Counted from the first letter of the stretch, positions 16,655 to 27,646 are shown. The stretch: 64,000 nucleotides of DNA from Bradyrhizobium sp. BRP22 (GCF_020194175.1 NZ_JADYVX010000014.1:106998-170997), one strand, 5' to 3'. Made by a program: numbers and translations. The notes: a model not told the origin generated them from the letters alone.

Positions 16655-17863
16655 TCATTTTGATCGGGACTGGCGAACCGCACCCGCGTTGATCAAGTCG
16701 TTGATGGCTGCACTGTCGAAGCCAGCCTCAAGCAGCACGTCGTAGCTGTCCTGCCCGATATCCGGCGCGGGCCGCAGGTCGTCCTCTGAAAGGCTCGCGA
16801 TCCCCGGCGTCCGCGGCGTGTAGACCGGGCCGACGCCGGGCGTGTCCTGGCAGACGGCTGCCCTGGTCGCCTCGACGTGAGCGTTGCGCAGCCATTCGCC
16901 GGGATTGTGAATCCGCTCCGCGATGATATCGGCCGCATGCAGGCGCGTAAGCCAAGCCTCGGCCGATTGGGTGAGAAAAACTTCCCGCAGCTGCGGCATC
17001 AGCGCGTCCGCCGCGTCCGCACGCCCAGCGAAATCGGCAAAGCGCGGATCGGTGGCGAGATCATCGCGTCCGATTGCCGTACACAGGCGCTTGTACTGCG
17101 CTTCGTTCACCAGTGTGACCATCATCCAGCCATCCTTGGCCTGGTAGGTGCCGGCCGGCACATTGAGGGCGCGCGGTGCACCGCCCTCAAGGATGAACTC
17201 TGCAACCTTGTGGCCGAGCAGCGCCGCTGTCGACTGACAGAGATTGACGTCGATCCAGCGCCCCGTGCCCGTCGTCGCCCGCGCGAACAGCGTGGTGGCG
17301 ATGGCCTGGAAGGCATAGACGCCGGTGACGACATCGGAGATCGTCGAGCCGACCCGATGCGGGGTCCCGTCGGTGCCGACGTTGATCGAGACCAGACCCG
17401 AGAAAGCCTGCGCCACCGAATCCGATCCGGGGCGCTTCGCGTAAGGCCCGCTTTGTCCGAAGCCGCTGACCGAAAGATAGATCAGGCCGCGATTGTCGCG
17501 TGATAACGACTCATAACCAAGCCCGAGTCGCGCGGCCACGCCTGGCCGAAACCCTTCGATCAAAACATCGGCTTCCTTCGCCAGCCTCTGGGCGATCGCG
17601 ATTCCATCCTTGTGCTTCAGATCCAGGCACAGGCTGCGCTTGCCGCGATTATAGACCGCCGACAGCGTGGTGTGATTGCCATAGGTCGTCCCGAGATAGC
17701 GCGACCAGTCACCCTCGGGCGGCTCGACCTTGATGACGTCGGCTCCGTAGACGCCGAGCAGCATCGCGCAATAAGGCGACGCAATGCCCTGTCCGAAATC
17801 GAGCACGCGAAGGCCGCGATAGGGCGCCTCATGCGTCGGCGCCAGCCTGTTTCCAACCGCCAT
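16655..17863 (-). CDS. CaiB/BaiF family (class III) CoA-transferase
   Basis: 402 residues. LRVLDFGQGIASPYCAMLLGVYGADVIKVEPPEGDWSR is the CoA-binding opening. KRPGSDSVAQAFSGLVS carries the presumed catalytic aspartate. The family transfers CoA from succinyl-CoA or another donor to an organic acid. The ATG at 17863 has GGGGAGGA before it. It follows livF by 24 bp and precedes the MaoC and CitE-like genes. In Pseudomonas aeruginosa a class III transferase (Ict) activates itaconate ahead of a hydratase and a lyase, the closest named precedent. Confidence 0.85.
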   Translation of the reverse strand: MAVGNRLAPTHEAPYRGLRVLDFGQGIASPYCAMLLGVYGADVIKVEPPEGDWSRYLGTTYGNHTTLSAVYNRGKRSLCLDLKHKDGIAIAQRLAKEADVLIEGFRPGVAARLGLGYESLSRDNRGLIYLSVSGFGQSGPYAKRPGSDSVAQAFSGLVSINVGTDGTPHRVGSTISDVVTGVYAFQAIATTLFARATTGTGRWIDVNLCQSTAALLGHKVAEFILEGGAPRALNVPAGTYQAKDGWMMVTLVNEAQYKRLCTAIGRDDLATDPRFADFAGRADAADALMPQLREVFLTQSAEAWLTRLHAADIIAERIHNPGEWLRNAHVEATRAAVCQDTPGVGPVYTPRTPGIASLSEDDLRPAPDIGQDSYDVLLEAGFDSAAINDLINAGAVRQSRSK

Positions 17864-17887
17864 TCATCCTCCCCATCCGGCCGAAGG

Positions 17888-18600
<713 letters not shown>

Positions 18601-18604
<4 letters not shown>

Positions 18605-19359
18605 GTCACGGCCTCGGCATGTTCCTCAGTGCCCAGATAAGCATCGATGACGGCTTCATCGCGCCTGATGGCATCAGGCGTGCCGGTCGCAAGGATGCGG
18701 CCGTAGCAGAGCACGACGATCCTGGGCGCGATCTTGAACACGATGTCCATGTCGTGTTCGATGAAGACGACCGTGATCTTCTGCGTCTCCCAGAGCTCCC
18801 GGACCTTGTCGATCATCCGCCAGCGCTCTTCGGTGCCCATGCCCGCGGTCGGCTCATCCAGCAGCAGCACCTTTGGGTCGAGCACCAGCGCCAGCGCGAT
18901 ATCCAGAAGTTTCTGGTCGCCATGTGACAGCGTCGCGGCGGTGCGGTGGCGCTTGTTGGCAAGGCCCAGCAATTCCATCGCGTGCTCGGCGCGATCCCGC
19001 GTCTCGGCGAGCGGGAAGCGCCGGTGCAGTACGGTCGAGCGGCGCTGATCCGCGCAGACGGCGGCGAGCATGGTCTCCTGTACGGTAAGGGACGGAAAGA
19101 TGCTGGCGACCTGGAACGCGCGCCCGATGCCGTGCCGCACGATCTCAGGTGGCGACTTGCCGGCGAGATCGATGCCATCGAGCAGAACCTCGCCGGAATC
19201 TGGCCTGAGCGCGCCTGTGATCAGGTTGAAGAACGTGCTCTTGCCGGCGCCGTTCGGACCGATCACGGCCGTCAGCGAGCCGTCGGCGAAATCCAGCGAA
19301 ACGTTGTCCGTCGCTTTCACGCCGCCGAACGATTTCGAGAGCCCGCGAATATCCAGCAT
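18601..19359 (-). CDS. LIV-type ABC transporter ATP-binding protein (LivG-like)
   Basis: 252 residues. Walker A is VIGPNGAGKSTFF. The signature region is the degenerate TLSHGDQKLLDIALAL of LivG proteins. Walker B is VLLLDEPTAGMGTEE, and the C-terminus (GRILATGTPDAIRRDEAVIDAYLG) is diagnostic for LivG. The ATG at 19359 starts directly at MLDIRGLSKSFGGV; longer starts run into livM. The gap to livM is 2 bp and it overlaps livF by 4 bp. Confidence 0.9.
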
Positions 19360-19361
19360 GG

Positions 19362-20393
19362 CTAGCCGCGCTCCCCTGATCCGTCGCGACGTTGCGTGTA
19401 CCACTCCAGCACGTAGTCCATCAGGCCCTTGCGCAGGCCGATGGCAAAGAACAGAATCACGACGCCAAGCACGATGCCATGATATTCCGTGAAGCGGGTG
19501 ACGGTGTCGTTGAGGTTCAGGAGCAGCACCGTACCGACCATGGGCCCCAGGAACGTGGTGACGCCGCCGAGCATGTTGATGAAGATACCTTCGCCCGAAA
19601 TCGTCCAGTAGGCGAATTCGGGGTAGGCGCCGGAGACGAACATCGCCATCACCATACCGCCCGTGGACGCAAACAGCGCCGCCAGAACAAAGACCGTCAG
19701 CTTGGCGCGCCAGACATCGATGCCGATGAAGCTCGCACGCCGCGCATTGTCGCGGATCATGCGCAGTGTATAGCCGAACGGCGATTGCGCGATCTGGCGC
19801 ATCAGCAAGAGGCCGAGCACGAGCAGCGCGCAGCTTGTGATGTAGAGATGCACGTGATTGGCAAGATCGATGCCGAGGAACGCCGGCCGCGGGATGCCTC
19901 CGCGCAGGCCCTGGTCGCCGCCAGTCAGCGACGTCCAGGTCAGGATCGTCGAGTGGATCAGCATCTGGAACGCCAGCGTGACGAAGGCGAAATAGATCTC
20001 CTTCAGCCGGACGCAGATCGCACCTATGATCGCAGCGACGACAGCGGTGATCAGGAGCGTCGCCACAAAAGCTACGGGTATCGGCACGCCGGTGCGCTGC
20101 ATCAGCAGGCCGAAGCCATAGGCGCCGAGCCCGAAGAACATGCCATGCCCGAACGAGATCATGCCGGTGTAGCCGACGAGCAGGTTGAGCGAGGTCGCGA
20201 ACAGGCCGAAAGCCGAGCAGCGGATCACGAAATCAAGCAGCGCCTTGCTGCCGAAGAACAGCGGCAGCGCAGCCAGCACCGCAAAGGCGACCAGCGCGAT
20301 CAAAACGTCCAGATAACGCGAGCGGAACGAACGCGTTTCGATGCGCGGCGCGCTCAACGTTTCCGGCGTGCGTTCCGCCTGCAATTCGGTCAT
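19362..20393 (-). CDS. LIV-type ABC transporter permease (LivM-like)
   Basis: 343 residues, about eight to ten transmembrane helices. The typical LivM segments are LNLLVGYTGMISFGHGMFFGLGAYGFG near the N-terminus and RMIRDNARRASFIGIDVWRAKLTVFVLAALFASTGGMVMAMF. An N-terminal cytoplasmic tail of about 25 residues precedes the first helix. It overlaps the livH stop by 4 bp. Confidence 0.9.
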   Translation of the reverse strand: MTELQAERTPETLSAPRIETRSFRSRYLDVLIALVAFAVLAALPLFFGSKALLDFVIRCSAFGLFATSLNLLVGYTGMISFGHGMFFGLGAYGFGLLMQRTGVPIPVAFVATLLITAVVAAIIGAICVRLKEIYFAFVTLAFQMLIHSTILTWTSLTGGDQGLRGGIPRPAFLGIDLANHVHLYITSCALLVLGLLLMRQIAQSPFGYTLRMIRDNARRASFIGIDVWRAKLTVFVLAALFASTGGMVMAMFVSGAYPEFAYWTISGEGIFINMLGGVTTFLGPMVGTVLLLNLNDTVTRFTEYHGIVLGVVILFFAIGLRKGLMDYVLEWYTQRRDGSGERG

Positions 20394-21325
20394 GCGACCT
20401 CCTTGCCGAACAGGCCGCTCGGCCGCGACACCAGCACGATCACCATGAACAGGTACATCAGGCCTTCGGTAAAGAGCGGAAAGCCGAGCGAGCCGAACGA
20501 GCGGATCAGGCCGATGAGCAGCGCCCCGACCAACGCGCCCAGGATCGAACCCATGCCACCGATCACGGTGACGATGAAGGATTCAATCAGAACCGAAAAT
20601 CCCATCCCCGGTGTCAGCGAACGCACCGGCGCGGCGAGCGCCCCGGCAAGCCCGGCAAGCATGCCGCCGAGCGCGAACACGCCGCCATAGATCAGCCCGG
20701 TGTTGATGCCGAGCGCGGACACCATGCCCGGATTGTGGGCGGCCGCGCGAATCACCTTGCCGATCCGGGTGCGGGCAAGCCCAAGGCCGAGCACCATGGC
20801 GGCCACCAGCGCAACGCCGATCAGCAGCAGGTAATAGGGCGGCACGACGCCGCCGGCGATGAACAGCGGCGGCACCTGGAACGCCGACGGCATGCCCATC
20901 GATTTGAATTCGGGGCCCCAGATCATCCGCACCACGTCGTCGAAGATCAGGACGAAGGCGTAGCAGACCAGCAGTTGCATCAGCACGTCAGCGCCATAGA
21001 CGCGGCTCATGAACACGCGCTCGAAGATGAGCCCGAGGATCGCCGTGCCCGCCGCGCCGCACAGCATCGCGAGCGCAAAACTGTCGGAGAACTGGTAGGC
21101 CGTCATCGCGAAATAGGCGCCGAACATATAGAAGGCACCGTGACTGAAATTGACGACCTTGAGCACGCCGAAGATCAACGTCAGCCCGACGGCGACGAGA
21201 AACAGCAGCATACCGATGATGAGACCGCTGGTGGTTTGCGTCACCAGACAGGCCGGGCTGGCGAGACAGCCAGCGAGCGCGTCTATATCCAATGCAGCAT
21301 TTCCATCCCAGCGCGCCGAGACCAC
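20390..21325 (-). CDS. LIV-type ABC transporter permease (LivH-like)
   Basis: 311 residues, eight or more helices. GLTLIFGVLKVVNFSHGAFYMFGAYFA and AAHNPGMVSALGINTGLIYGGVFALGGMLAGLAGAL are the LivH hallmarks, followed by FIVTVIGGMGSILGALVGALLIGL. The start is a GTG at 21325; the first ~35 residues precede the first helix and may be overcalled. It lies 61 bp after the substrate-binding protein gene. Confidence 0.9.
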   Translation of the reverse strand: MVSARWDGNAALDIDALAGCLASPACLVTQTTSGLIIGMLLFLVAVGLTLIFGVLKVVNFSHGAFYMFGAYFAMTAYQFSDSFALAMLCGAAGTAILGLIFERVFMSRVYGADVLMQLLVCYAFVLIFDDVVRMIWGPEFKSMGMPSAFQVPPLFIAGGVVPPYYLLLIGVALVAAMVLGLGLARTRIGKVIRAAAHNPGMVSALGINTGLIYGGVFALGGMLAGLAGALAAPVRSLTPGMGFSVLIESFIVTVIGGMGSILGALVGALLIGLIRSFGSLGFPLFTEGLMYLFMVIVLVSRPSGLFGKEVA

Positions 21326-21386
21326 TGGCGCGCAAACTCACGAACCGTGAGTGGAAGCAGCCTGCCCGCCTCCACTCACAGACCGG

Positions 21387-22646
21387 TCAGGTGTAGCCCT
21401 TGCTCTTCTTCCACTCGGCTTCGAGTTCGAAGATGGTCTTCCAATCCCCGGCTTTCACTTCCGGCACGTAGGGCTCCTGCGGAATCGTAGTGCCCCAGCC
21501 GATGGCGTAGCCGACCAGAGTGTTGTCCTCCGCGCGCATCGTCACGGTGCCGTCGGCGCCGAACGGACATTTGATCGTCAGCCCGCGCAGCGCTTCCGCG
21601 ACCTTCTTGCCGTCGGTGGAATTGGCTTTCTTCACGGCCTCGGCGAGCAGCATCACCGCAGTCGCGTTCTGCCAGGACCAATTGGTCGGGTATTCGTTGT
21701 ATTTCGTCCGGTAGGCATCGCCCCACGCGGCGTTCTCAGGCGTTTTCGGGAAGGTCTTGATGTAGCGGTTGCCGGAGTGAATGCCCTTCGGCAGGTTCTT
21801 CACCACGGTGAGCGCGGTATAGTCCGCCATGTTGACGGCGAAGACCTCCATCTGCGTGAACAGCGCGTAGATGTTGGCCTGATCGATATAGGAGGTGAGA
21901 TCGCCGCCCCACAGGCAGGTGTACAGCCCCTGCGGCTTCGCCTGCAGGATCTTCGTCACCACCTCGGTGTAGTCAGGCTGGAACAGTTTTGGCCAGGACT
22001 CGCTGATGATCTCGACATCCGGCGCAAAGCGCTTGAGGTAGAGCGCGAATTCGCCGGTGGTATCGCGACCATAGGCATAATCTGGCGAGCAAGTCGCCCA
22101 TTTCTTCAGGCCCTTGGCTTTCGCGATCGCCGCCGCATAGCTGCCGCCGACGATGGAATCATGAATGCCCTGCCGGACGCAGCGGAAGGCGTTGGGAATA
22201 TGCTGCTTCGGATCGGCGGTCAGTGACGATGCTTCCGAGCAGGTATGGATGCAGAGCACGCCGAGATCGCGCGCCACTTCGTGCACCGCGAACGATCCCG
22301 ACGAGGCCTCGCCGTCGAACAGCATCTCGCAGCCGTCGGTGTTGACGAGCTCACGCGCGACGCGGGCTGCTTCCTGCGGCTGGCCCTTGGAGTCACGGAT
22401 CACCATCTCGATCTGCCGGCCGGCCAGGCCGCCCACGGCGTTGACCTTCTCGACCTCCAGCAACACGGCGTTGCGCGAGGACGTGCCGAGCTGCGCAACG
22501 CGGCCCGACAGAATGGTCGGCATGCCGATCTTGATGGTCTTGGCCTGCGCGCGTGCCACCCACGGCGCAGCAATCGTCACCGCACCGGCGCCCATCAGCG
22601 CCAGAGTCGCACGGCGGCTGATGCCCGGTTGACGGGTTCTCTTCAT
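21387..22646 (-). CDS. LIV-type ABC transporter substrate-binding protein
   Basis: 419 residues. MKRTRQPGISRRATLALMGA and the following hydrophobic stretch ending VARAQA form a signal peptide with a twin arginine (SRRATL), so Tat export is possible. The mature protein has the Leu/Ile/Val-binding (type I periplasmic) fold, opening with KTIKIGMPTILSGRVAQLG. The ATG at 22646 is chosen because it starts the signal peptide. First gene of an eight-gene operon and divergent from the acyl-CoA ligase operon, with a 169-bp shared upstream region. Confidence 0.9.
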   Translation of the reverse strand: MKRTRQPGISRRATLALMGAGAVTIAAPWVARAQAKTIKIGMPTILSGRVAQLGTSSRNAVLLEVEKVNAVGGLAGRQIEMVIRDSKGQPQEAARVARELVNTDGCEMLFDGEASSGSFAVHEVARDLGVLCIHTCSEASSLTADPKQHIPNAFRCVRQGIHDSIVGGSYAAAIAKAKGLKKWATCSPDYAYGRDTTGEFALYLKRFAPDVEIISESWPKLFQPDYTEVVTKILQAKPQGLYTCLWGGDLTSYIDQANIYALFTQMEVFAVNMADYTALTVVKNLPKGIHSGNRYIKTFPKTPENAAWGDAYRTKYNEYPTNWSWQNATAVMLLAEAVKKANSTDGKKVAEALRGLTIKCPFGADGTVTMRAEDNTLVGYAIGWGTTIPQEPYVPEVKAGDWKTIFELEAEWKKSKGYT

Positions 22647-22815
22647 TTTCCCCTCCCAGTCGGGTTGTCGTTCCCTATTCCCTTGCCGGAGATCATCTCG
22701 TCTCCGTGGACACAAGGATTTCAGAGCAAGGGGGGTGACGTCAAGCCAAAGATGAATTACGAGTCACGGTTCATCAGGGAAGGAAACGAGGCCGAAACGG
22801 CCCTTTGAGCGGCAG

Positions 22816-24312
22816 ATGATCAACCTATCGAGTTTCATCGCCTTTCACGCCAAGCGAACGCCTGATCGGTGTGCGCTGAAATATCGCGGCGAGGACATCT
22901 CCTACGGAAGATTCGACCAGCGCATCCACCAGGTTGCTGGCTGGCTTGCCTCCCGCGGAATCGGTCCTGGCGAAATCGTCGCTGTGCTGATGAAGAACAG
23001 CGCTGCCTTTCTCGAACTGGCCTTTGCGACCAGCCATATCGGCGCGGTGTTCCTGCCGATCAACTTTCGCCTTTCCGCCGAAGAAGTCAGCTACATCGTC
23101 GGCAATTCCGGCGCGCGCATCCTGATCGCGGACGAAGAACTCGCCGCGATCGCAGCGGGTCATGCGCCGATCGTGCTGCTCGATGAAGCCGCGCAATCGA
23201 CCGCCACGCGACTCGCATTCGACATCGCCCCTGCGCCGATGCATGTCCGCCGGCCGCAGGACTTGATGCGGCTGATGTACACGTCAGGCACGACGGACCG
23301 CCCCAAGGGCGTGATGCTCAGTTACGAGAACATGTACTGGAAGTCGGCCGACCAGACGCTGGTGCTCGGCCTCAATGCAGATACGCGCCTCCTCGTCGTT
23401 GGCCCGCTCTATCATGTCGGCGCGCTTGATCTGCCTGGGCTTGCGGTGCTCTGGCACGGCGGCATGCTCTCGGTCCATCGCGAGTTCAAGCCCGAACAGG
23501 CGCTCGGTGCGATCGAAGCGGAGAAGCTGAACGCGGCGTGGTTCGCACCGGTCATGACCACCGCGATCCTCACTTGCGCCACGCGTGACCACTACGATGT
23601 CTCCAGTCTGAAATGGGCGATCGGCGGCGGCGAAAAAACGCCGGAGCTGCGCATCCGCGCCTTCTCCGACTATTTCAGGAATGCCCGCTACATCGATGCC
23701 TATGGTCTGACCGAGAGCGTCGGCGGCGACACCTTCATGGAGGCGGGCCGCGAGATCGAGAAGATCGGCTCGACCGGCCGCGCCATCGCCCATGTCGAAA
23801 TCGAGATCCGTGACGATCGCGGCAATCGGCTTCCAGCCGGCGAGAAGGGCGAGATCTGCCTGCGTGGACCGAAGGTCACGAAAGGATACTGGCGCGATCC
23901 GGAGAAGACCGCAGCCGCCTTCTTCGGCGACTGGTTCCGCACCGGCGATGTCGGCTATCTCGACGAAGAGGGCTTCCTCTATCTCACTGACCGCAAGAAG
24001 GACATGATCATCTCCGGCGGCGAGAATATCGCCTCCTCGGAGGTCGAGCGCGTCATCTATGAAATGCCTGAAGTTCGCGAGGTCGCTGTCATCGGCCTGC
24101 GCGATGAGCGCTGGGGCGAGAGGCCGGTCGCGATCGTCGTGCCGGCGGAAGGCGCTGTGCTCGATCTGCCCGCCCTGACCGATTACTGCCGCGCACGGCT
24201 CGCCGGCTTCAAAGTTCCGAAGCAACTGATCATCCGCGACAGCTTGCCGCGCAATCCCTCAGGCAAGGTGCTGAAGCGCGTGCTCCGCGCTGAACTGGAG
24301 GCCACTGCATGA
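22816..24312 (+). CDS. Acyl-CoA synthetase (AMP-forming ligase)
   Basis: 498 residues of the ANL adenylating superfamily. The P-loop-like motif is LMYTSGTTDRPKGVMLSY (Gly replaced by Asp, a variant also known to me from other acyl-CoA ligases). Later motifs are YGLTESVGGD, WFRTGDVGYLDEEGFLYLTDRKKDMI and the C-terminal catalytic lysine in RNPSGKVLKR. It activates a carboxylic acid to its CoA thioester through an acyl-adenylate. First gene of the operon 22816-28289; its stop overlaps the TetR start by 4 bp. Confidence 0.9.
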   Translation: MINLSSFIAFHAKRTPDRCALKYRGEDISYGRFDQRIHQVAGWLASRGIGPGEIVAVLMKNSAAFLELAFATSHIGAVFLPINFRLSAEEVSYIVGNSGARILIADEELAAIAAGHAPIVLLDEAAQSTATRLAFDIAPAPMHVRRPQDLMRLMYTSGTTDRPKGVMLSYENMYWKSADQTLVLGLNADTRLLVVGPLYHVGALDLPGLAVLWHGGMLSVHREFKPEQALGAIEAEKLNAAWFAPVMTTAILTCATRDHYDVSSLKWAIGGGEKTPELRIRAFSDYFRNARYIDAYGLTESVGGDTFMEAGREIEKIGSTGRAIAHVEIEIRDDRGNRLPAGEKGEICLRGPKVTKGYWRDPEKTAAAFFGDWFRTGDVGYLDEEGFLYLTDRKKDMIISGGENIASSEVERVIYEMPEVREVAVIGLRDERWGERPVAIVVPAEGAVLDLPALTDYCRARLAGFKVPKQLIIRDSLPRNPSGKVLKRVLRAELEATA

Positions 24313-24965
24313 CACACGTACCGCATGCCGCGCCCGGCAAGATCACCAAGCTGAACCGGGTCGAGCGCAACGCCTGGACCAAGCAGAAAATCTTCGACGC
24401 CGCGACCAAGGTGGTTGGCAAATACGGCTACGCCGAAGCCTCGGTCGCCCGCATCACCGAGGAAGCCGGCGTCGCGCAGGGCACCTTCTACAATCATTTC
24501 GAGAGCCGCCAGGAACTGCTCGAGCAGCTCTTGCCGAAGATTGGACTGGACATGGTGCGCTTCATCCACGCCCGCACCGGCACCGCGCACACCGCGCGGC
24601 AGGAGATCGAGCGCTTCAGCGCCTTCTTCGATTTCATCCTCGAGGTGCCGGAGTTCCTGCGTATTCTCAACGAAGCCGAATTCTTTGCGCCGATCGGCTA
24701 CCAGAAACATTTCGACAATATCTCGACCGCCTATGTGCGCATCCTCCGCCGCGCGCGGCAGGCTGGCGCAATCATTGATTTCAGCGACGAGGAGTTCGAG
24801 GCCATCGTGCAGATGCTGATGGGTGCGCGCGGCTATCTCAGCCGCCGCTATTCCTACGCTGAGGGAAAAGTCACTGCCCCGCCCGCCCATGTGATCTCCG
24901 CCTATCGGAAACTCGTGACCCGCGGGCTGTTCAACGCAACAAAGGATAACGGTCATGAGCGCTGA
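24309..24965 (+). CDS. TetR-family transcriptional regulator
   Basis: 218 residues. The N-terminal helix-turn-helix is clear: QKIFDAATKVVGKYGYAEASVARITEEAGVAQGTFYNHFESRQEL. The C-terminal ligand domain has no recognisable signature. It overlaps both neighbours (4 bp with the ligase, 11 bp with the SDR). Its location suggests it controls this operon, and perhaps the divergent LIV-type operon, with an acyl-CoA or ring intermediate as effector. Confidence 0.88.
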   Translation: MTHVPHAAPGKITKLNRVERNAWTKQKIFDAATKVVGKYGYAEASVARITEEAGVAQGTFYNHFESRQELLEQLLPKIGLDMVRFIHARTGTAHTARQEIERFSAFFDFILEVPEFLRILNEAEFFAPIGYQKHFDNISTAYVRILRRARQAGAIIDFSDEEFEAIVQMLMGARGYLSRRYSYAEGKVTAPPAHVISAYRKLVTRGLFNATKDNGHER

Positions 24966-25728
24966 CGGCCTCGTTCTCGTCACCGGCGGCAGCCGCGGCA
25001 TCGGTGCCGCCACCGCAACGCTGCTTGCCAACCAGGGCCAGCGTGTCGTCATCGTCGACATCGCGCCGGAACCGCTGGTCGGGACCGATGCGATCCTGTG
25101 GCCTGCCCCGTTCGATGTGGCGAGCGAAGCGACGGTTACGGCCGGCATTACCGACATCGAGGCCGCGCACGGGCCGATCACCGGCCTCGTCAATGCCGCC
25201 GGCGTGTTCGGCAAGATGCATCGGATCGAGCGCGTGCGGATGGAGCAATGGGACCGCGAGGTCAATATCGACCTGCGCGGCACCTTTCTGGTCGCGCGCA
25301 GCGTCGGCGTGCGGATGGCCGGACGGCGCAACGGCGCCATCGTCAATGTCGCCTCCGTCGCCGGCATGACTTCCGGCCCGATCCACGCCTATACCGCCGC
25401 GAAGGCCGGCGTCATCCAGATCACGCAGACGCTTGCGGCCGAATGGGGCCGCGTCGGCGTGCGCGTCAACGCGGTGTCGCCAGGCTTTACCCGCACGGCG
25501 ATGCTGGAAGCCGGCATCGCCTCGGGCGCGCTCGATAAAGAACTGCTGTCCCGGCCATCGGCCATGAACCGGCGGGTCGAACCGTTCGAAGTGGCGCAGG
25601 CGATCGCCTGGCTGCTTTCACCGCAAAGCAGCGGCGTCACCGGCATCAACCTGCCTGTCGATGCCGGTTTTATCGCGGGAAGTACGTGGGCCGCCTATGG
25701 CGGACTGCCGGAAGCACCGGAAGCGTGA
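24955..25728 (+). CDS. Short-chain dehydrogenase/reductase (SDR)
   Basis: 257 residues, classical SDR. The cofactor motif TGGSRGIGAATA is at about residue 10, NAAG at about 80, and the active-site Ser-Tyr-Lys in SVAGMTSGPIHAYTAAKAG. Asp at the end of beta-2 (VVIVDIAPE) favours NAD(H). It probably interconverts an alcohol and a ketone next to the Baeyer-Villiger monooxygenase encoded downstream. The start lies inside the TetR gene end by 11 bp. Confidence 0.9.
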   Translation: MSADGLVLVTGGSRGIGAATATLLANQGQRVVIVDIAPEPLVGTDAILWPAPFDVASEATVTAGITDIEAAHGPITGLVNAAGVFGKMHRIERVRMEQWDREVNIDLRGTFLVARSVGVRMAGRRNGAIVNVASVAGMTSGPIHAYTAAKAGVIQITQTLAAEWGRVGVRVNAVSPGFTRTAMLEAGIASGALDKELLSRPSAMNRRVEPFEVAQAIAWLLSPQSSGVTGINLPVDAGFIAGSTWAAYGGLPEAPEA

Positions 25729-25738
25729 GGAAAAGAGC

Positions 25739-27646
25739 ATGAACATCGAAATGCCGCGCAAGAAACTCGACCTCGCTTCCGCGATCGCCGAAGGCGATAT
25801 CCGTGTGCTGCTGATGGTGCTGGTTCACATGACCGGCGATCAGCGCTGGCTGGAACCACCATACAAGCCCAAGCGCGACGTGCGCCTGATCCCCGATCCT
25901 GACGCCGGCGTGCCGAAAGAGATCCAGGACGAAATCCGCGCCGCGGTCGTGAGGCTCTACGAGAACGGAGAGCCCAAGCCCGTCATTACCGATCCCGGCA
26001 ACGAGCTGATGCTGAAGATGATGAGCGCGACGCTCGGCGAGAACGTCGCGCCCGAATATGCGCCGCTGATGCGCGAGGAAATGGGTTTCATCCCGCGCGA
26101 TGCACGCTGGACCAAACGTCCGTCGGACGAGAAGCTCGCCGAGCAGCACGTCCTGATCGTCGGCGCCGGCGTCTGCGCGATCGCGCTCGGCGTTGCCCTG
26201 GACCGGCTCGGCATTCCCTACACCATCGTCGAGAAAGAGGACGAGATCGGCGGCACCTGGTACGTCAACCGCTATCCCGGCTGCGGCGTCGACACGCCGA
26301 ACCACTCCTACTCGTTCTCTTTCGGCGAGCGAAATCAGTGGACGCGTTATTTCGCGCCGCGCCAGGAACTGCTCGACTATCTCTTGAAGGTGGTGCGCGA
26401 ACACGGCATCCGCCGCCATGTCCGGCTCAACACCGAGCTGACCTCGTCACGCTGGGACGAGGCCAGGCGGCGCTGGATTTCCACGCTCAAGACCGAACGC
26501 GGAGAAGAGACGTTCGAATCGACGGCCCTCGTCAGCGCCATCGGCCAGCTCAATGACCCCGACCCGGCTCACTTCAAGGGCGAGGAAGACTTCAAGGGCC
26601 TCGCCGTGCACTCGGCGCTGTGGTCCGATGATATCAAGCTCGACGGCAAGCGCGTCGCCGTGATCGGCACCGGCGCGACCGCGATGCAGCTCGTGCCTGC
26701 CATCGCCAATCGCGTATCGTCAGTGACAGTCTATCAGCGCACAGCGCAATGGGCGCGGCCGGTCAAGGGTTACTCCGACCCGATCACCGAGGGCGCGCAA
26801 TGGCTGCTCGCACACCTGCCCTTCTATGTGCAGTGGTACCGCTTCAACATGTTCTGGCGCTATGGCGATGGCCTGCTGCCGTTCCTGCGCAAGGATCCGA
26901 ATTGGCCGCATCCGGCGCGCGCCGTTAACAAGGGCAACGATCGGCACCGGCAGGAGCTGACCGACTTCATCCTGTCGGAGCTCAAGGGTCGTCCCGACCT
27001 GATCGAGAAATGCGTGCCGACCTATCCGCCCTATGGCAAGCGCATCCTGCTCGACAACAACTGGTTCAAGACGCTGACCAAGCCGAATGTCGAGCTGGTC
27101 ACCGATCCGATCGATCATTTTGCGCGCGACGGCATCGTCACGGCGGATGGCAAGCAGCGCGCGCACGATGTCATCGTCATCTCCACCGGCTTCAGGGTTT
27201 CGGAGATGGCGGCGCGACTCAACATCACCGGGCGCGACAGCAAAAATCTGCGCGACGTCTGGACCAACGATAACCCCACGGCCTATCTCGGCTTGACCGT
27301 GCCAAGCTTCCCAAATCTGTTCCTGATGCTGGGTCCGAACTCGGGACCTGCGCATGGCGGCAGCGTGATTTTCCAGTCGGAGTGCCAGAGCCGGTACATC
27401 TCGGCTTGCCTGGTCGAGATGATCGAGAAAGGCATCGCCGCCATCGATGTCAGCCAGGACGCGCACGATCAATATGTCCGCAAGGTCGATGCCGAACATG
27501 AGCAGTTGATCTGGACCCATCCAGGCATGACGACCTATTACCGCAACAGCCAGGGCCGCGTGTTCTCCGCCATGCCCTGGCGTTTCGTCGACTATTGGGC
27601 GATGACCCATGATCCCGATCTGAGCCAGTATCGGCAGACAAAATAG
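25739..27646 (+). CDS. Baeyer-Villiger-type flavin monooxygenase
   Basis: 635 residues. Two Rossmann motifs bind FAD (LIVGAGVCAIALG, about 139-151) and NADPH (VIGTGATAMQL, about 306-316). Between them FKGLAVHSALW (285-295) is the Baeyer-Villiger fingerprint FxGxxxHxxxW. About 130 residues precede the FAD motif, longer than in minimal enzymes and similar to the 'large' subgroup. It inserts oxygen next to a ketone, giving an ester or lactone. The ATG at 25739 has AGGAAAAG upstream, and the SDR gene ends 10 bp earlier. Confidence 0.9.
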   Translation: MNIEMPRKKLDLASAIAEGDIRVLLMVLVHMTGDQRWLEPPYKPKRDVRLIPDPDAGVPKEIQDEIRAAVVRLYENGEPKPVITDPGNELMLKMMSATLGENVAPEYAPLMREEMGFIPRDARWTKRPSDEKLAEQHVLIVGAGVCAIALGVALDRLGIPYTIVEKEDEIGGTWYVNRYPGCGVDTPNHSYSFSFGERNQWTRYFAPRQELLDYLLKVVREHGIRRHVRLNTELTSSRWDEARRRWISTLKTERGEETFESTALVSAIGQLNDPDPAHFKGEEDFKGLAVHSALWSDDIKLDGKRVAVIGTGATAMQLVPAIANRVSSVTVYQRTAQWARPVKGYSDPITEGAQWLLAHLPFYVQWYRFNMFWRYGDGLLPFLRKDPNWPHPARAVNKGNDRHRQELTDFILSELKGRPDLIEKCVPTYPPYGKRILLDNNWFKTLTKPNVELVTDPIDHFARDGIVTADGKQRAHDVIVISTGFRVSEMAARLNITGRDSKNLRDVWTNDNPTAYLGLTVPSFPNLFLMLGPNSGPAHGGSVIFQSECQSRYISACLVEMIEKGIAAIDVSQDAHDQYVRKVDAEHEQLIWTHPGMTTYYRNSQGRVFSAMPWRFVDYWAMTHDPDLSQYRQTK